64,000 nucleotides of DNA, taken from positions 186,001 to 250,000 of the forward strand of contig CAWFFV010000002.1 in assembly GCA_963814985.1 (NCBI GenBank). The letters are read 5' to 3'. Shown one piece after another: positions 17,518 to 28,435 of this stretch (positions are counted from its first letter, which is position 1; each line of letters starts with the position of its first letter). Under the pieces are notes generated by a model. It was not told where the DNA came from. It did not search any database and saw only the letters and a list, made by a program, of their open reading frames with translations. The position numbers and the translations under genes are program-made. The DNA comes from CAWFFV01 sp963814985. Lineage in GTDB: Bacteria > Chloroflexota > Ktedonobacteria > Ktedonobacterales > Ktedonobacteraceae.

Positions 17518-19655
17518 TCATAGCGGTAAGGCTCCTCGCATATCCAAGGACCGTTTCTCCGCAAGAGGGTTCGTAGGGGGTACCATTTGAGAAACTGCTT
17601 TAAATACGACTAAAGCCTCTTCATAGCGATGAAGCTTTTCAAGGACATTTGCCTTCAGAAGATAAGCTTCTTTACGCATTGGATCAAAACAAATTATTTG
17701 TTCACAGGCTACAAGAGCTTCTTTGTAGTATTTGCGGTCATATAAACCTTTTCCCTTATCAAAAATTTGTTCCATAGAGAATGTAGTAAGTTTGCTATCA
17801 AGCTTAGTTGCCTGTCTATAAGCGTTATGAGCCTCTTGGTAGCGACCAAGCTCATAAAGAGATTTTCCTCGACCAAGATAAGCCTGAGCATTCTCTGGAT
17901 CAAAGCAAATTGCATCCTCATAGGCAGCCAGGGCTTTATCATAATATCTCTTATGATTAAGATTATCTCCTTTATCCAGAAGATCTTTTGTAAAGTTCTC
18001 ATATGTCCGAGTATTACCAGAGCCAAGATGAATCGCTTGTTTATACGCTTTGCCTGCTTCTTCATAGCGTCCAAGTTCATAAAGGATCTTACCGTAACTA
18101 GCATAGGCATCACCACTCCTTGGATAAAATATAATAGCTTGCTTATAGACGCCACAAGCCTCTTCATAGAGTCCAAGTTTGTAAAGATTTTTGCCTTTAT
18201 CTAAGAGGGCATCTCTCTGATCCACATAAAATCGACCACTACTGATGTCAAGGTCCATAGCTCGTATATAGGCCTTACGAGCTTCTTCATAGCGTCCAAG
18301 TTCACAAAAAACTTGACCTTGTTTGAGATAAATGCCGGAGTCATTCGGGGAAAAAACAATAGCTTGTTCAAGAGCAACGAGGGCTTCTTGGTAGTTTCCA
18401 AGCTCATAAAGATGCATTCCCTGATTAGTGCGTTCAGTAGCTTGACTTATACATACTTGAATATTGCTGGGATCAAATTGAAGTGCTTGTTTGTAAACGA
18501 CACGAGCTTTTTCATATAATCCTTGTTCACAAAGAGTTTGTATCTTGTCGGTAAGAATTTTTCCTTGGCACAGATAAGTCTGGGCGCTGCTGAAATCATG
18601 TTGAACTGCTTGTCTATAGGCAGTTCCAGACTCTTCATACCGTCCAAGTCTATAAAGAGATTTTCCGATGCCTATATGAGCTTGAACATTGTCAGGATCA
18701 AACTTAACTGCATCCTGATAAGCTATGTATGCCTCATCATAGTTTCCGCCTTTACAAAGGCAATTCCCTTTATCAGTGAGAATTGTTTGCAATTCCCTGT
18801 AACTTTTAACATGGCCAGGATCAAGCTGAAGCCCTTGTCGATACATGATTCCCGCTTCTGAATAGCGTCCTCGTTCATAAAGTATTTCTGCCATAACTAT
18901 GTATAATTGACCATTGCTGGCATCAAAAAGAAGAGCTCGCCGATAAATCATTTCTGCTTTATCATACTGCTTTTTATCGAAGAAATCTCTCATTTCTTTG
19001 ACAAAAAGCAGTAATATGTTGTTATAAGTTTCCAGATTAGCAGCATCAAGCTGAATGGCCTTTCTATAAGCATGGCCTGACTTTTCATAGCGTTCTTGTT
19101 CATAAAGTGCATTTCCCATTTCAGCATAGCCATAGGCATTGTCAGGATCAAACAAGATTACATGCTCATAGAGAGTAATATCCTTTTTTCCATATATAGA
19201 TATAAATATATCAGTGTTAGGTACCCTTGTCATATTAGCTTTTGCTCTGTCAACAAGAACCTTTGTTTTATCAACATAGGCTTGGACATGACTACTATCA
19301 AGTTGGATGGCTTGCCTGTAAGCAGTCCCAGACTCTTCATAACGTCCAATGTCGTAAGAATCTGGCCCAGATCGACGCAGATTTTAGCTGTTTGTGGATT
19401 AAGGTGAAGCGCACGTTGAAGTGCATTCACAGCTTCTTCAAGCCGCTTAAGTTTCGCAAGTGCAAGACCTCTGCCATGGTAAGCCCTTGAGAAACTACTA
19501 TCAAATTGAATAGCTTGTTCACAGGCAACAAGTGCCTGTTTATAACGCCTGTTATTATAATGATGTATACCTTCACTGAGCCATTGTTCCTTGGTTTTTT
19601 GTGACGTGTTGGCTTTATTATAAGCGAGGCCAGTATAATTATTGCTCTCTACCAT
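17518..19655 (-). pseudogene. large TPR-repeat protein, frame-broken
   Basis: About 712 residues of tandem tetratricopeptide repeats, about 34 residues each (for example YAEMGNALYEQERYEKSGHAYRKAIQLD and AYLGRGKSLYELGRYQEAHNAYRQA). There is no signal peptide and no second domain. TPR arrays bind proteins; the partner is unknown. The first 95 residues (from MVESNNYTG) are in one frame. Near 19370 the frame shifts, and one added T in CTTACGAC would restore the repeat as LYDIGRYEESGTAYRQA. The repeats are very alike at DNA level, which suggests recent expansion by unequal exchange. Confidence 0.8.
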
Positions 19656-19953
19656 ATCTATGTTCTCCCAACATTCGCATTTTTTTAACTAAGCAACTGT
19701 ATGGCTTCTTCGCCCCAATGCCCAAGCAGCAGATCGATCTTATCTATGCAAGAAATAGATTCACATTGCGAAAGTCATACTGAAAACATATCAGTAAAAT
19801 CATAAATTCCGCTCAAAGGAACTTTATTCGATATATTTCTATACACGTATGTCTTCTTCACTACAAACATTATTATACTACATATAAATCATAACAGATG
19901 TAAGAGAAAAAATTATCCGATCTGTCAGTGCGAAGCTCCAGAGGCCATACCGT
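19656..19953. other. Intergenic region, AT-rich
   Basis: About 300 bases upstream of the TPR gene and downstream of the phosphotransferase gene. It is AT-rich and I see no gene or clear promoter in it. Confidence 0.4.
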
Positions 19954-20010
19954 GTACAGATAGTATCTACCACACCAGGGAAATCTGCCCAGACTCAACT
20001 AATGATAGAG
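19925..20010 (-). pseudogene. Remnant of a HAD-hydrolase gene fused to the end of the phosphotransferase gene
   Basis: Positions 19954-20010 match 21354-21410 inside the intact HAD gene at about 47 of 57 bases by hand count, and a shorter stretch near 19932-19948 resembles 21305-21325. The region cannot encode a working enzyme. The bases CTCTATCATTAG that end the phosphotransferase gene (minus strand) are part of the matching segment, so that gene appears to borrow its last codons from the remnant. Confidence 0.6.
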
Positions 20011-20933
20011 TTTTTCAAACGCTTGTGCGATGAACAATTTGTGCCTTTCTTGCATGGTTCTTTCTGTGGCATCGTCTAGACCCCATTGAGCAATTTGAGC
20101 AACCCGTCGCAAAGCAACACAGAGATCCCAATACGGGAGGTATGTGAAATCGATGGTTGTCATGGATTGATACTGGTAAGTGAAACTTAGCATTGCATCG
20201 ATTCCGAATGCCCACAGGATCTCAAGTCGACTATTGGCAACATCAGCGAGGGGATCTCCTAACACAGCATCCTCCCAGTCGATGACAGCAACAAGCTGTC
20301 CATCCTTCCATAAGATATTGTCCGGCCAAAAATCACCATGGAGCAACACCGATGTATTCCGCTGAGGGATAGGCCAGACAGCTTCCAAAGCATCCCGAAC
20401 ATGCCCTTCGTCTAATAATTCATCAACCTTTGTCGGCCGTTCTCTCAACTTTTCGGCATAAATTTCTTTCGATTTTCGGCAGAAAATACACATCCAGATT
20501 CGAGCCTATTTGGTGAAATCCTGGATAGATGCGTGGCAAACTGAACGATGAGATCGGATAAATTCGACGGAGCGAATTCCGGCTTTCCCTCAATATATTT
20601 AAGAACGACGTAGGATGTGGGGAAAATCTCGCCGGATTGATCGAGGTGATACGGCGTCGGTGTAGCGAATCCGATGGGATGCAAGAGTTGCAAGAGCTTG
20701 AATTCGTTTGCTGCTATCTGCGGGTTGCGTTTGAGGCTCATATCACTATGCTGACGGACAACCATTTTTTTCGTTTGGCCAGAAGAAAGCTCAATCTCAA
20801 GCGCCGTCACCTGCGCAGAGACCCCTCCTTTCAACTCCCATGTGCAAAGCAGCTTGCTTTGCGGATCAATCTTTTGAACCACTTGTTCAAATTTCTTATC
20901 TTCTTTCATCTTTTGTTCCGGCGTAAATTCCAT
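19999..20933 (-). pseudogene. APH-family phosphotransferase, frame-broken
   Basis: A kinase-like aminoglycoside phosphotransferase/choline kinase fold, about 311 residues if read through. The catalytic loop is HGDFWPDNILW and the metal-binding DFD-like motif is IDWEDAVLGDPLAD. The N-terminal lobe (MEFTPEQKMKEDKKFEQVV ... VVRQHSDMSLKRNP) lies in another frame. The frames meet at about 20475, where one more A in CGAAAGAAATT would join them as NRKEIYAEKL. The substrate is not readable; the family also contains many non-resistance enzymes. The last residues overlap a HAD-gene remnant. Confidence 0.75.
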
Positions 20934-21001
20934 CGTTCTTTACTCTTTTCGCTGCTAACAGCAATTTCGGCAACGGTGTATGCTTGATAGTGACAAGAGT
21001 A

Positions 21002-21733
21002 TCAGCCCAATTGATGAATGATCCCTGGCAATTCAGCCAGACTTCCAATACGTAGTGTTGCCTTTGTTTCAGGGTATGGTGTGTTGCTGACAAGCACCGT
21101 TTGTGCCCCAACCTGGGTAGCCCAGTCGATTGCGCTGGGAGTATCGTCAACTACCAAAGCGTTTGCAGGTATGGCACCGATATCAGCAAAGAGACGTTCA
21201 TAGTACGCTGGTCCATCTTTGAAAGTTTCAATCAAGTCTGGACCGTAGAGCCGACCAAAATAGTTGCGCACACCCATCCCGTCAAGGTGGCCTGCCAGCT
21301 CATTCGAAGGCTCACCAGAGGCCGTATGCAATGTGTAACCCTGACTATGCAATGTACGGATGGCATCTACCACACCAGGGAAATCTGCACGAACCTGGCT
21401 AATGATAGAGGCTATGGCACGATGAGCAAGTTCAAAGCACTCCTCTTCAGACGGTATAGCAATACCTACAAGCTCACACATGCCGCCTAACCAATCGATC
21501 TGGTAGGTGCGATCAAAGCTGGCATAATCAGAAGCTGCCTGCACCCGCCTGCGCCAGTTATCAGGATCAAATATGTGAGTAGCCACAATACGGTTAGCTT
21601 CGCTCCATGCCTCAGATGTTCCACCAAGTAGCGGCACGAAGAACTCGCCAACCAGACGTTGCCACTGAGGGGCGCGTTTGCGGTTATCATTCATGACTCC
21701 ACCGTCATCGAGGAATACCATGAGTTGCGACAC
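21002..21733 (-). CDS. HAD-superfamily hydrolase
   Basis: 243 residues. Motif I is MVFLDDGGVMND, with two aspartates close to the DxD pattern; motif II is LHTASGEPSNE; a lysine lies in FKDGPAYYERL; motif IV is LVVDDTPSAIDWA, so the phosphohydrolase set is present. A cap of about 110 residues lies between motifs I and II, as in subfamily IA. The GTG at 21733 is chosen as start because GGAGGAG is 8 bases before it; the ATG at 21721 is an alternative. The substrate is unknown. A damaged copy of part of this gene lies at 19954-20010. Confidence 0.8.
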   Translation of the reverse strand: MSQLMVFLDDGGVMNDNRKRAPQWQRLVGEFFVPLLGGTSEAWSEANRIVATHIFDPDNWRRRVQAASDYASFDRTYQIDWLGGMCELVGIAIPSEEECFELAHRAIASIISQVRADFPGVVDAIRTLHSQGYTLHTASGEPSNELAGHLDGMGVRNYFGRLYGPDLIETFKDGPAYYERLFADIGAIPANALVVDDTPSAIDWATQVGAQTVLVSNTPYPETKATLRIGSLAELPGIIHQLG

Positions 21734-21985
21734 AACTGTTCTCCTCCTTGTACATGTTAAGCACATCATGCAATTGCCAATATATTTCCAAAAGGATAGC
21801 ATAGGAAGAGGTTATTGTCGATATGAAGTGCCCGCCGTTTCCTCTCATCTAACACCTACTTGACATGTATTGCTCACTCATTTACCATGAATAACATCTA
21901 TTATCTGGTTTGAACATTGATAAATATATCCTCTTCTCAGATATCTACGTTAACTAATTTATTTTTCCAAAGGAGAAATGTAGCT

Positions 21986-23635
21986 ATGGCAGATCGTGTT
22001 GGACAGCAGTTAGGAAACTATCGGCTCATCCGCCTTCTGGGGCATGGTGGCTTTGCCGAGGTCTACCTTGGCGAACATATCTATCTGAAGAGTCAGGCCG
22101 CTATTAAAGTGCTCTATACACAATTGACAAAGGAGGACCTTGACCGCTTCCTCACTGAAGGCCGGACGTTAGTTCAGCTGGTTCATCCTCATATTGTGCG
22201 TATATTAGAATTCGGCCTGGAAGGTGAGACGCCTTTTCTGGTTATGGACTATGCTCCTAATGGCTCATTACGTCAACTTCACCCCAAAGGATCGGTACTC
22301 CCACTGACCACTATCGTTGACTATGTTAAGCAGGTTGCTGATGCCTTGCAGTATGCTCATAATGAAAAGGTCATTCATCGGGATGTCAAACCTGAGAATA
22401 TGCTGGTCGGGCGCAATAATCGCATCTTGCTGAGTGACTTCGGTACGGCTACCGTAGCCCACAGTTCACTCTATCAAGGAGAGCAGGATTTTGCGGGTAC
22501 TATTGCATATATGGCACCGGAGCAGATCCGGACCCATCCTCGTCCTGCAAGCGATCAGTATGCATTGGGCATTGTTGTGTACGAATGGTTGAGTGGAGAT
22601 CGCCCATTCCATGGGTCAATTACAGAGATTGCCATCAAGCATACCTCTGCACTCCGCCACGCCTGCGAGAAATTTTGCCCAGTCTCTCACCTGCGATTGA
22701 GCAAGTGGTGCTGACAGCATTGGAGAAAGACCCACATAAGCGTTTTGCTACGGTGAAAGCCTTTGCAGTTGCTTTAGAGCAAGCAGCTGAGTTGTCTTCT
22801 CCACCAAATCTGCCTGCATGGGGCGCATTACCCGGCGAGTCAGCGATCATCACAGTGATTACACCCGCTCGTCAAGACCCCCCACAGGCCAACAGTATCA
22901 CGTTTCCAGATCAACCCTTGCCGCTTGGCGCAATGAGCATACCACCAGTGCAATCAGCACCAATGGTTCTTCCAGCTACTTCAGGAGAAGGAGTTGCTCC
23001 ACCTGGAAATTCTATATCTTACAGAACGGCCTGCGCACCCTCGCAGCAGCAGATTTCCTCACCTGGTCATCACAGTATCATCATTTTACTATTACTGGGC
23101 TTAACCAGTATGGGATTGGCATTGCTCCATACCCCCTCGACAACTCCTCGTTCTACGGCTCATGCTGCTCATACGCCGACCACTGCCCATACTTCTCCTA
23201 CTGAAACCCCTACGCCAACTCCTACTTCTATTATCACTCCCACATCAACTCCCATCACCACTCCTACACCCACCACGCCTGTAGGGACCTATCCCAATAT
23301 AGCTGGCAACGCGAATGGCCCCATTCACAATACTCCAGCAAATATGAATGCAACAATGTCTCTTACAATTCAACAAAATCAAGGTAGCATTACGGGACAA
23401 TTTACAGTGGCGCTTCCGTTGCTAGGGAGTGGTCCCTTTACAGGAAGTATTAACCCTGGTGGCAATATCCAATTTATTGTCCAGAGTGGTAGTACGGACT
23501 CAATCCTCTGCTTTTTCAGGGAATGGTTCAGTCTAATAAGAGCATGAGCGGAACGTATTGTAGTGTGAACCAGAATAACCAATGCGATCCCAACGCTGGC
23601 GGGTCTGGAATCTGGAACGTGACTCCAACAAGTTA
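21986..23635 (+). pseudogene. membrane serine/threonine protein kinase with extracellular domain, frame-broken
   Basis: A PknB-type kinase domain (about residues 1-270): glycine loop LLGHGGFAEVYLG, catalytic lysine in AAIKVLYT, HRDVKPENMLVG, DFGTATV, and the APE-like MAPEQIR. The frame changes at about 22655 (one more C would give SAPPPRLREILPSL). A Pro/Ser linker, a single membrane helix (IIILLLLGLTSMGLALL, coded at about 23075-23125) and a Thr/Pro-rich stretch follow. The last 100 residues (NMNATMSLTIQQNQGSITGQF ...) look like an extracellular beta domain. A second change at the T5 run at 23511-23515 puts the true end at 23635 (IWNVTPTS). The start at 21986 has AAAGGAG 8-9 bases upstream. 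The ligand is unknown. Confidence 0.75.
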
Positions 23636-23778
23636 GAAGTAAGTTCAGATCACATTCCAAGTTGGAGACATCTTCCATCCTCATGCTATTATTATTAAGC
23701 ATGGCAAGAAAGCCATTAATAAGTTGTCTCTAGAAAGACGTTTTATTGCGTCTAGTGGGTACGAATGTGAGGAAAGGC

Positions 23779-24363
23779 ATGAGTCGAATTATTGTAAAAA
23801 GTGAGCGTGTGGTTGATGCCAGACCCGAAAAGGTCTATGAGGTTCTGACCGATTACCAGGGAAAGCGGCCACAAATGTTGACGCCGAACTTTCTTGATTA
23901 TACAGTTGAACAAGGTGGGCATGGTAATGGTACGATCATTCGCTATCGTCTCCGTGCTGCCAGACGGGAGCGCCCTTATCATATTCATGTCGACGAATCC
24001 GTAAAGGGGAAGATCATCACAGAGCGAGATACTAACTCGTCACTGGTAACAACCTGGGCGCTTTCTCCCCTTAAGGATGGCGAGCAAACAAAGGTGCAAA
24101 TTGTTAGCGAGTGGGAAGGTCGTGGTGGCACAAAGGGCTTCATGGAGCGAGCGTTTGCTCCTCTGGGGTTAAGTCGTATTTATGGTCGTATGCTCTCCCG
24201 TCTGGCACCACTGGTGGAATCACCCGAGAAAGAAAGGACTCTTGAGAAAAGGGAGAGCAATATTACAGCCAACCGGGGATTGTTCCTCCTGCTTGTTGGT
24301 ATTGTAGTGGCTCTGGCCTCCGGCTTTGTACTGATACAAAGGCTGCAAAATAGTCCGGCATAG
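23779..24363 (+). CDS. SRPBCC-family protein with C-terminal membrane anchor
   Basis: 194 residues. The first 140 have the START/polyketide-cyclase-like pattern (IIVKSERVVDARPEKVYEVLTDYQ, then GTIIRYRLRAARRERPYHIHV). The last 30 or so are a single membrane helix (GLFLLLVGIVVALASGFVLI) followed by a short tail. Such proteins bind hydrophobic ligands; which ligand cannot be said. GAGGAAAGG lies just before the ATG at 23779, so the longer frame from 23746 is not used. It converges on ilvD and shares a terminator with it. Confidence 0.75.
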   Translation: MSRIIVKSERVVDARPEKVYEVLTDYQGKRPQMLTPNFLDYTVEQGGHGNGTIIRYRLRAARRERPYHIHVDESVKGKIITERDTNSSLVTTWALSPLKDGEQTKVQIVSEWEGRGGTKGFMERAFAPLGLSRIYGRMLSRLAPLVESPEKERTLEKRESNITANRGLFLLLVGIVVALASGFVLIQRLQNSPA

Positions 24364-24380
24364 GCATTTAAAACTGTGGG

Positions 24381-24421
24381 CACATTGGCTCTGTGACTAT
24401 ATGAAGTCCAGAGCCAATGTG
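24381..24421. terminator. Bidirectional terminator
   Basis: CACATTGGCTCTG (24381-24393) pairs with CAGAGCCAATGTG (24409-24421). It lies between the SRPBCC gene and the convergent ilvD gene. Confidence 0.7.
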
Positions 24422-24440
24422 TGATTGTGACACCTGCAAC

Positions 24441-26138
24441 TTACTCGGTCACAGCCCCCTGAGAGGCGGAAGTAACTAGTTTGACATACTTTGCCAGTAC
24501 TCCAGATGTATATTTAGGAGCTGGTGCCTGCCATTTTTGGAGGCGTCGTGCTATCTCCTGGTCGCTCAGGTTAATCGAGATTTCGTTATGGTCGGCATCG
24601 ATGGTGATCGTATCGCCCTCCTGCACAATTGCAATGGGACCACCAACCTGGGCTTCTGGGGCAATATGACCTACAACCATACCATGCGTCCCACCTGAAA
24701 AACGCCCATCAGTAATCAGGCCAACCGTTTCACCATAGCCCTGGCCGACAAGTGCCGAGGTAACTGCCAGCATCTCACGCATTCCCGGCCCTCCCTTAGG
24801 TCCCTCATAGCGAATAACGACGACATCGCCATGCGTGATCCTGTGATTCATGATAGCATCAAACGTCTCTTCTTCGGAGTTAAAGACTTTGGCTGGTCCA
24901 CGATGGCTGGTCGATTTCAGACCTGCGATCTTGCAGACAGCACCTTCGGGAGCCAGGTTGCCTCTCAGAATCACCAGGGGACCAGAGGGATGCAATGGTC
25001 GGTTAAGTGGCATAACAATATGCTGATCTTCGACCAGGCTGGGAACAGCTTCGAGGTTCTCTGCCAGGGTATTGCCTGTCACGGTAAGAGCATCGCCATG
25101 CAAGAAACCAGCCTGCAATAGCATCTTCATCACCGCCTGCACACCGCCAATACGGTCGAGATCAGCCATCACATACCGACCTCCTGGTTTCAGGTCTGCC
25201 AGATGTGGTACTTTGTGGCCTACACGCGTGAAATCATCGATGGTCAGAGGAATATCCAACTGTCGTGCAATGGCAATCAGGTGCAGGACTGCGTTAGTAG
25301 AGCCTCCAAGGGCCATCACAACCGAAATAGCGTTTTCAAAGGCTGCCTTTGTCAAGATATGACGGGGTGTGATTCCGCGCTCAATCAGACGTACTACCAT
25401 CTGACCCGCATTGTAACAATCCAGAACCTTGCGAGTGGTCACTGCTGGCATGGATGAACCACCTGGAAGACTCATACCCAATGCTTCAATCGCTGATGCC
25501 ATTGTGTTTGCGGTGTACATCCCACCACAGGAACCTGCTCCCGGAATAGCCCTGGTTTCAACTTCCTTCAACTCTTCACGAGTGATCTTGCCTGCACTAT
25601 ATTGTCCGACGGCTTCAAAGACACTGACAATATCTACATCCTGGCCGCCACAGGTACCGGGGAGAATGGTGCCGCCATAGACAAATAAACTGGGAATATC
25701 CAGGCGAGCCAATGCCATTAGACAACCTGGCATATTTTTGTCGCAGCCGCCAATAGCAACGATTCCATCAAAGCGTTGGGCATTGCCCACTAACTCAATC
25801 GAATCAGCGATGACCTCACGGCTAGGGAGCGAAAATTTCATTCCCTCGGTTCCCATTGAAATACCATCGCTGACCGTAATCGTACCGAAAATCTGTGGAA
25901 CACCTCCGCCGACGCGTACTCCCTCCTTCACCTTCTCTGCAAGCCGATTAATATGTGAGTTACATGGCGTAATCTCGCTCCATGTACTCGCGACACCGAT
26001 TAGCGGCTTCTGAAAGTCCTCATCGGTCAGACCAACAGCTCGGAGCATAGAGCGGTTGGGGGCGCGTATATCTCCTTCAGTAATAGCTTTACTGCGGCTG
26101 TTATATGTTGGATGTGTAGGATTATTAGCTTCGGGCAT
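24441..26138 (-). CDS. ilvD: dihydroxy-acid dehydratase
   Basis: 565 residues, normal for IlvD. It dehydrates 2,3-dihydroxy acids in valine, isoleucine and leucine synthesis using an Fe-S cluster. Cluster cysteines are seen in TPCNSHINRLAEKV, GGCDKNMPGCLMALARLD and AIPGAGSCGGMYTANTMASA, and the C-terminal region has TDGRFSGGTHGMVVGHI. The ATG at 26138 is chosen because AAAGGA lies 8 bases before it, whereas the ATG at 26147 overlaps that site. No other ilv gene is adjacent. Upstream lies the large palindromic element D. Confidence 0.95.
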   Translation of the reverse strand: MPEANNPTHPTYNSRSKAITEGDIRAPNRSMLRAVGLTDEDFQKPLIGVASTWSEITPCNSHINRLAEKVKEGVRVGGGVPQIFGTITVSDGISMGTEGMKFSLPSREVIADSIELVGNAQRFDGIVAIGGCDKNMPGCLMALARLDIPSLFVYGGTILPGTCGGQDVDIVSVFEAVGQYSAGKITREELKEVETRAIPGAGSCGGMYTANTMASAIEALGMSLPGGSSMPAVTTRKVLDCYNAGQMVVRLIERGITPRHILTKAAFENAISVVMALGGSTNAVLHLIAIARQLDIPLTIDDFTRVGHKVPHLADLKPGGRYVMADLDRIGGVQAVMKMLLQAGFLHGDALTVTGNTLAENLEAVPSLVEDQHIVMPLNRPLHPSGPLVILRGNLAPEGAVCKIAGLKSTSHRGPAKVFNSEEETFDAIMNHRITHGDVVVIRYEGPKGGPGMREMLAVTSALVGQGYGETVGLITDGRFSGGTHGMVVGHIAPEAQVGGPIAIVQEGDTITIDADHNEISINLSDQEIARRLQKWQAPAPKYTSGVLAKYVKLVTSASQGAVTE

Positions 26139-26172
26139 GATTGGCATCCTTTCTTCTACTATTCTTGTAAAA

Positions 26173-26540
26173 GTAACTACTCATGCCCTTTTCCGAATTC
26201 CTCAGCGCCTCTGGCGCTTCCAAACCATGAGTCATCCCAAATTTTTGAAACAAAAGTTCGCAAAAGCGAGGGTGCAGGGAGCGCAGCATCCCTGCCGGGG
26301 CTGCGGGTTGCCTGAGGTGTCCCCAGAAACTCTTTTTACCTTTTTTGTGCGCCGCCTGCGGCGGCGAGAGGAAAAAAAGAAAGTTGTTTGGGGACACCCC
26401 AAACCCCGGTCAAGGGCTGGCCGCCCTTGACAATCCCGCTTCTCAAGCGGCTTGAGAGAGTCGCGAACTTTTGAAACGAAAAGTTCGGGATGACCCATGA
26501 AGAGCGAGCACCGCGGTGGTGAGGAGACCTGAGCAGTTAC
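26173..26540 (-). repeat. Palindromic element, long copy D
   Basis: Ends GTAACTACTCA (26173-26183) and TGAGCAGTTAC (26530-26540), 368 bp long and in reverse orientation. Read on the minus strand it has the family blocks CTCACCACCGCGGTGCTCGC near the left end and GAAGCGCCAGAGGCGCTGAGGAAT near the right end. In between lie nested inverted repeats: CATGAGTCATCCC and a region with AAAAGTTCGC pair with the mirror segment near 26465-26500, and there are inner hairpins such as GCCGCC/GGCGGC near 26350-26367. Short open frames inside it do not look like genes. Confidence 0.75.
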
Positions 26541-26667
26541 AAATAAGAAAATGGAGGAAATTTCTCATTCCTCCATAAAACGAAATAATTATATGCGAAA
26601 GTTTCACCACTACTTCATGTGGCATTTATTATACACGAGAATCAGATTCCTTCATAGCACTTTCCCT

Positions 26668-28029
26668 TTACATAGGCCCGGGAGAAGCCTCCATTTCAGT
26701 GAGAGCATTTTGCACCCGGCTGTACTCTAAGGGAAAACTTTGACTGGTGAAGATGCACAAAGCATCACGATAACATTGGAGCGCCTGGGCACGATTTACA
26801 GATTGCTCTCCATCAGAACGGTTACGATAGACATTTCCCAGATTTACCAGCGTTGTTGCATACTCCACAGGGAAAGCATCCGGTGTATAGATCTGTAATG
26901 CACACTCGTAGCAGACAAGAGCACAGCGCTGATGCAGATCTTGTTCCTTGACATCTTCCTCTGCATAACGTTGGAAAATGGAAGCTAACCGGGCATGCAG
27001 ATCAGCCCATTCTTTGGGGAAGGTCGCTCGCTCGTAGACCTGCAATGCCGCCTGGTAACAGGCCCTGGCCCACTTCAGGTTCGTAATGCGTCCTCCAGTG
27101 ACACTTTGCTGATAGAGATCGCCAAGATTGATCTGTGCCCTGGCCCATAAGACGGGAAAGTTTGCGAGGGTCGCTACCCGCAAAGACGAATGATGACAGG
27201 AAATCGCATGTGTTGTGTTCTCCTCAGGATCTCCCATACGACGCTGTGCGTAAGCATGGCCCAGGGATGTCTGAAGCATGGCCCATTGTTCTGGAAACTC
27301 GTCAGGGTTATAGATCCAGAAAGTGGCATTATAGCAACTGATGGCATGTTCTATCATATCAGCTTGTCTCGTAGCAATACCATATTGCAGGTAGACATCT
27401 CCTAAAGAGATGTAGACTTTTGCATATTGCCACGGATAACGCTCAACGGTGTAGACATTCAATGCCTCCTCGTAGCAGGCAATCGCCTCCTTTAGCATCT
27501 CCAGGTGACTCTCGAATGTGTATGGATGGGGACTGTGTGCCAGGAGATTTCCCAACTCACATTGGAGTTCTGCGATAATCTCAGGAGCTATACTTCCATC
27601 ATGAGTGGCACTGGATAGGGCATCATAGAGCAAATTGATGCGCGCTCGTACTGTGCGTTCAGGACGCCGGAGTTGGTTTAAGAATGTGCGTTGCTTCTCG
27701 ATGGTCTCTAACCAGGGTGGAAGATCAAGTGCGGCGATTCCCCCATACATGTTAACGTAGGCTTCCTGGATTGCGTCTGGAGTCCCCCCACGTCTGCGGG
27801 CATCTCGTAATAATATCTGATGGTGGTGCATTTTTTGGGTCATTTCCAGTCTATCCTCGACACGTGCGGTGATGAGCCTTTCAAGTTCCCTTTCCGTTTC
27901 TACAAGTAAGAGCGTCTGGTTCGTATCGAGAAATCGACGTCCCTTCCTTATAGCCTCCGTGCTAATATTGAGCCAGATGACAAGCTGCTGAAACAGGTCG
28001 AATCGCAAGAGATACCGTCGGTCAATCAT
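26668..28029 (-). CDS. TPR-repeat protein, 453 aa
   Basis: The N-terminal 190 residues are helical and charged, including a coiled-coil-like stretch (LVETERELERLITARVEDRL). From about residue 180 there are five or so TPR-like repeats of about 50 residues, each with ALQVYE or ALNVYT and an FPKEWA/YPWQYA-type motif. Repeats with the A-L-x-V-Y/F-T ... P-x-x-W/Y-A pattern resemble those of CHAT-associated TPR proteins, but no CHAT protease domain is present. It stands alone. Its partner is unknown. Confidence 0.75.
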   Translation of the reverse strand: MIDRRYLLRFDLFQQLVIWLNISTEAIRKGRRFLDTNQTLLLVETERELERLITARVEDRLEMTQKMHHHQILLRDARRRGGTPDAIQEAYVNMYGGIAALDLPPWLETIEKQRTFLNQLRRPERTVRARINLLYDALSSATHDGSIAPEIIAELQCELGNLLAHSPHPYTFESHLEMLKEAIACYEEALNVYTVERYPWQYAKVYISLGDVYLQYGIATRQADMIEHAISCYNATFWIYNPDEFPEQWAMLQTSLGHAYAQRRMGDPEENTTHAISCHHSSLRVATLANFPVLWARAQINLGDLYQQSVTGGRITNLKWARACYQAALQVYERATFPKEWADLHARLASIFQRYAEEDVKEQDLHQRCALVCYECALQIYTPDAFPVEYATTLVNLGNVYRNRSDGEQSVNRAQALQCYRDALCIFTSQSFPLEYSRVQNALTEMEASPGPM

Positions 28030-28435
28030 AAGTCATATTCCTCTTCTAATCACGCAGTGAACAACAATCACATCACTCGCTGCACATACTCATGGACTGC
28101 CACATAGAAAGATGTGAATACTGTGCTTGTCAGGTGCCGTACCTTACAAAACCTCTTACATTGTAACATAAAGTACGAGACAATGTAACAAAATATCACG
28201 ATATCTAGAAAATACATATTACTTCAATGTGAAATTCTTGTGTACATCCCACAAGATGAACTCTGACAATCCTATCAGGTAGAATCTCATCCCTTATAAA
28301 GGACGCGGCAATAGCCAAAAATGTCGTATGGAAGATAGCGCTCTCTTCATCTCGAAAGGTCGTCATTGGATCATAACAAATAGCCAAAAAACCTCATAGA
28401 TTACAAACTTCTTTTTATTATGCTCTGGATCTAGT
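28030..28435. other. Intergenic region between divergent genes
   Basis: No convincing gene; a 60-residue reverse frame at 28205-28387 lacks a ribosome site and any familiar motif. The inverted repeat TTACATTGT (28156-28164) and ACAATGTAA (28180-28188), about 130 bases before the TPR gene, could be an operator. Confidence 0.4.

Noticed and set aside
26056..26498. Several open frames of 70-120 residues on both strands in copy D
   Set aside because: They lie inside an inverted-repeat element or antisense to ilvD, with low-complexity translations.
28205..28387. 60-residue reverse-strand open frame
   Set aside because: No ribosome site, no motif, short; overlaps a likely control region.
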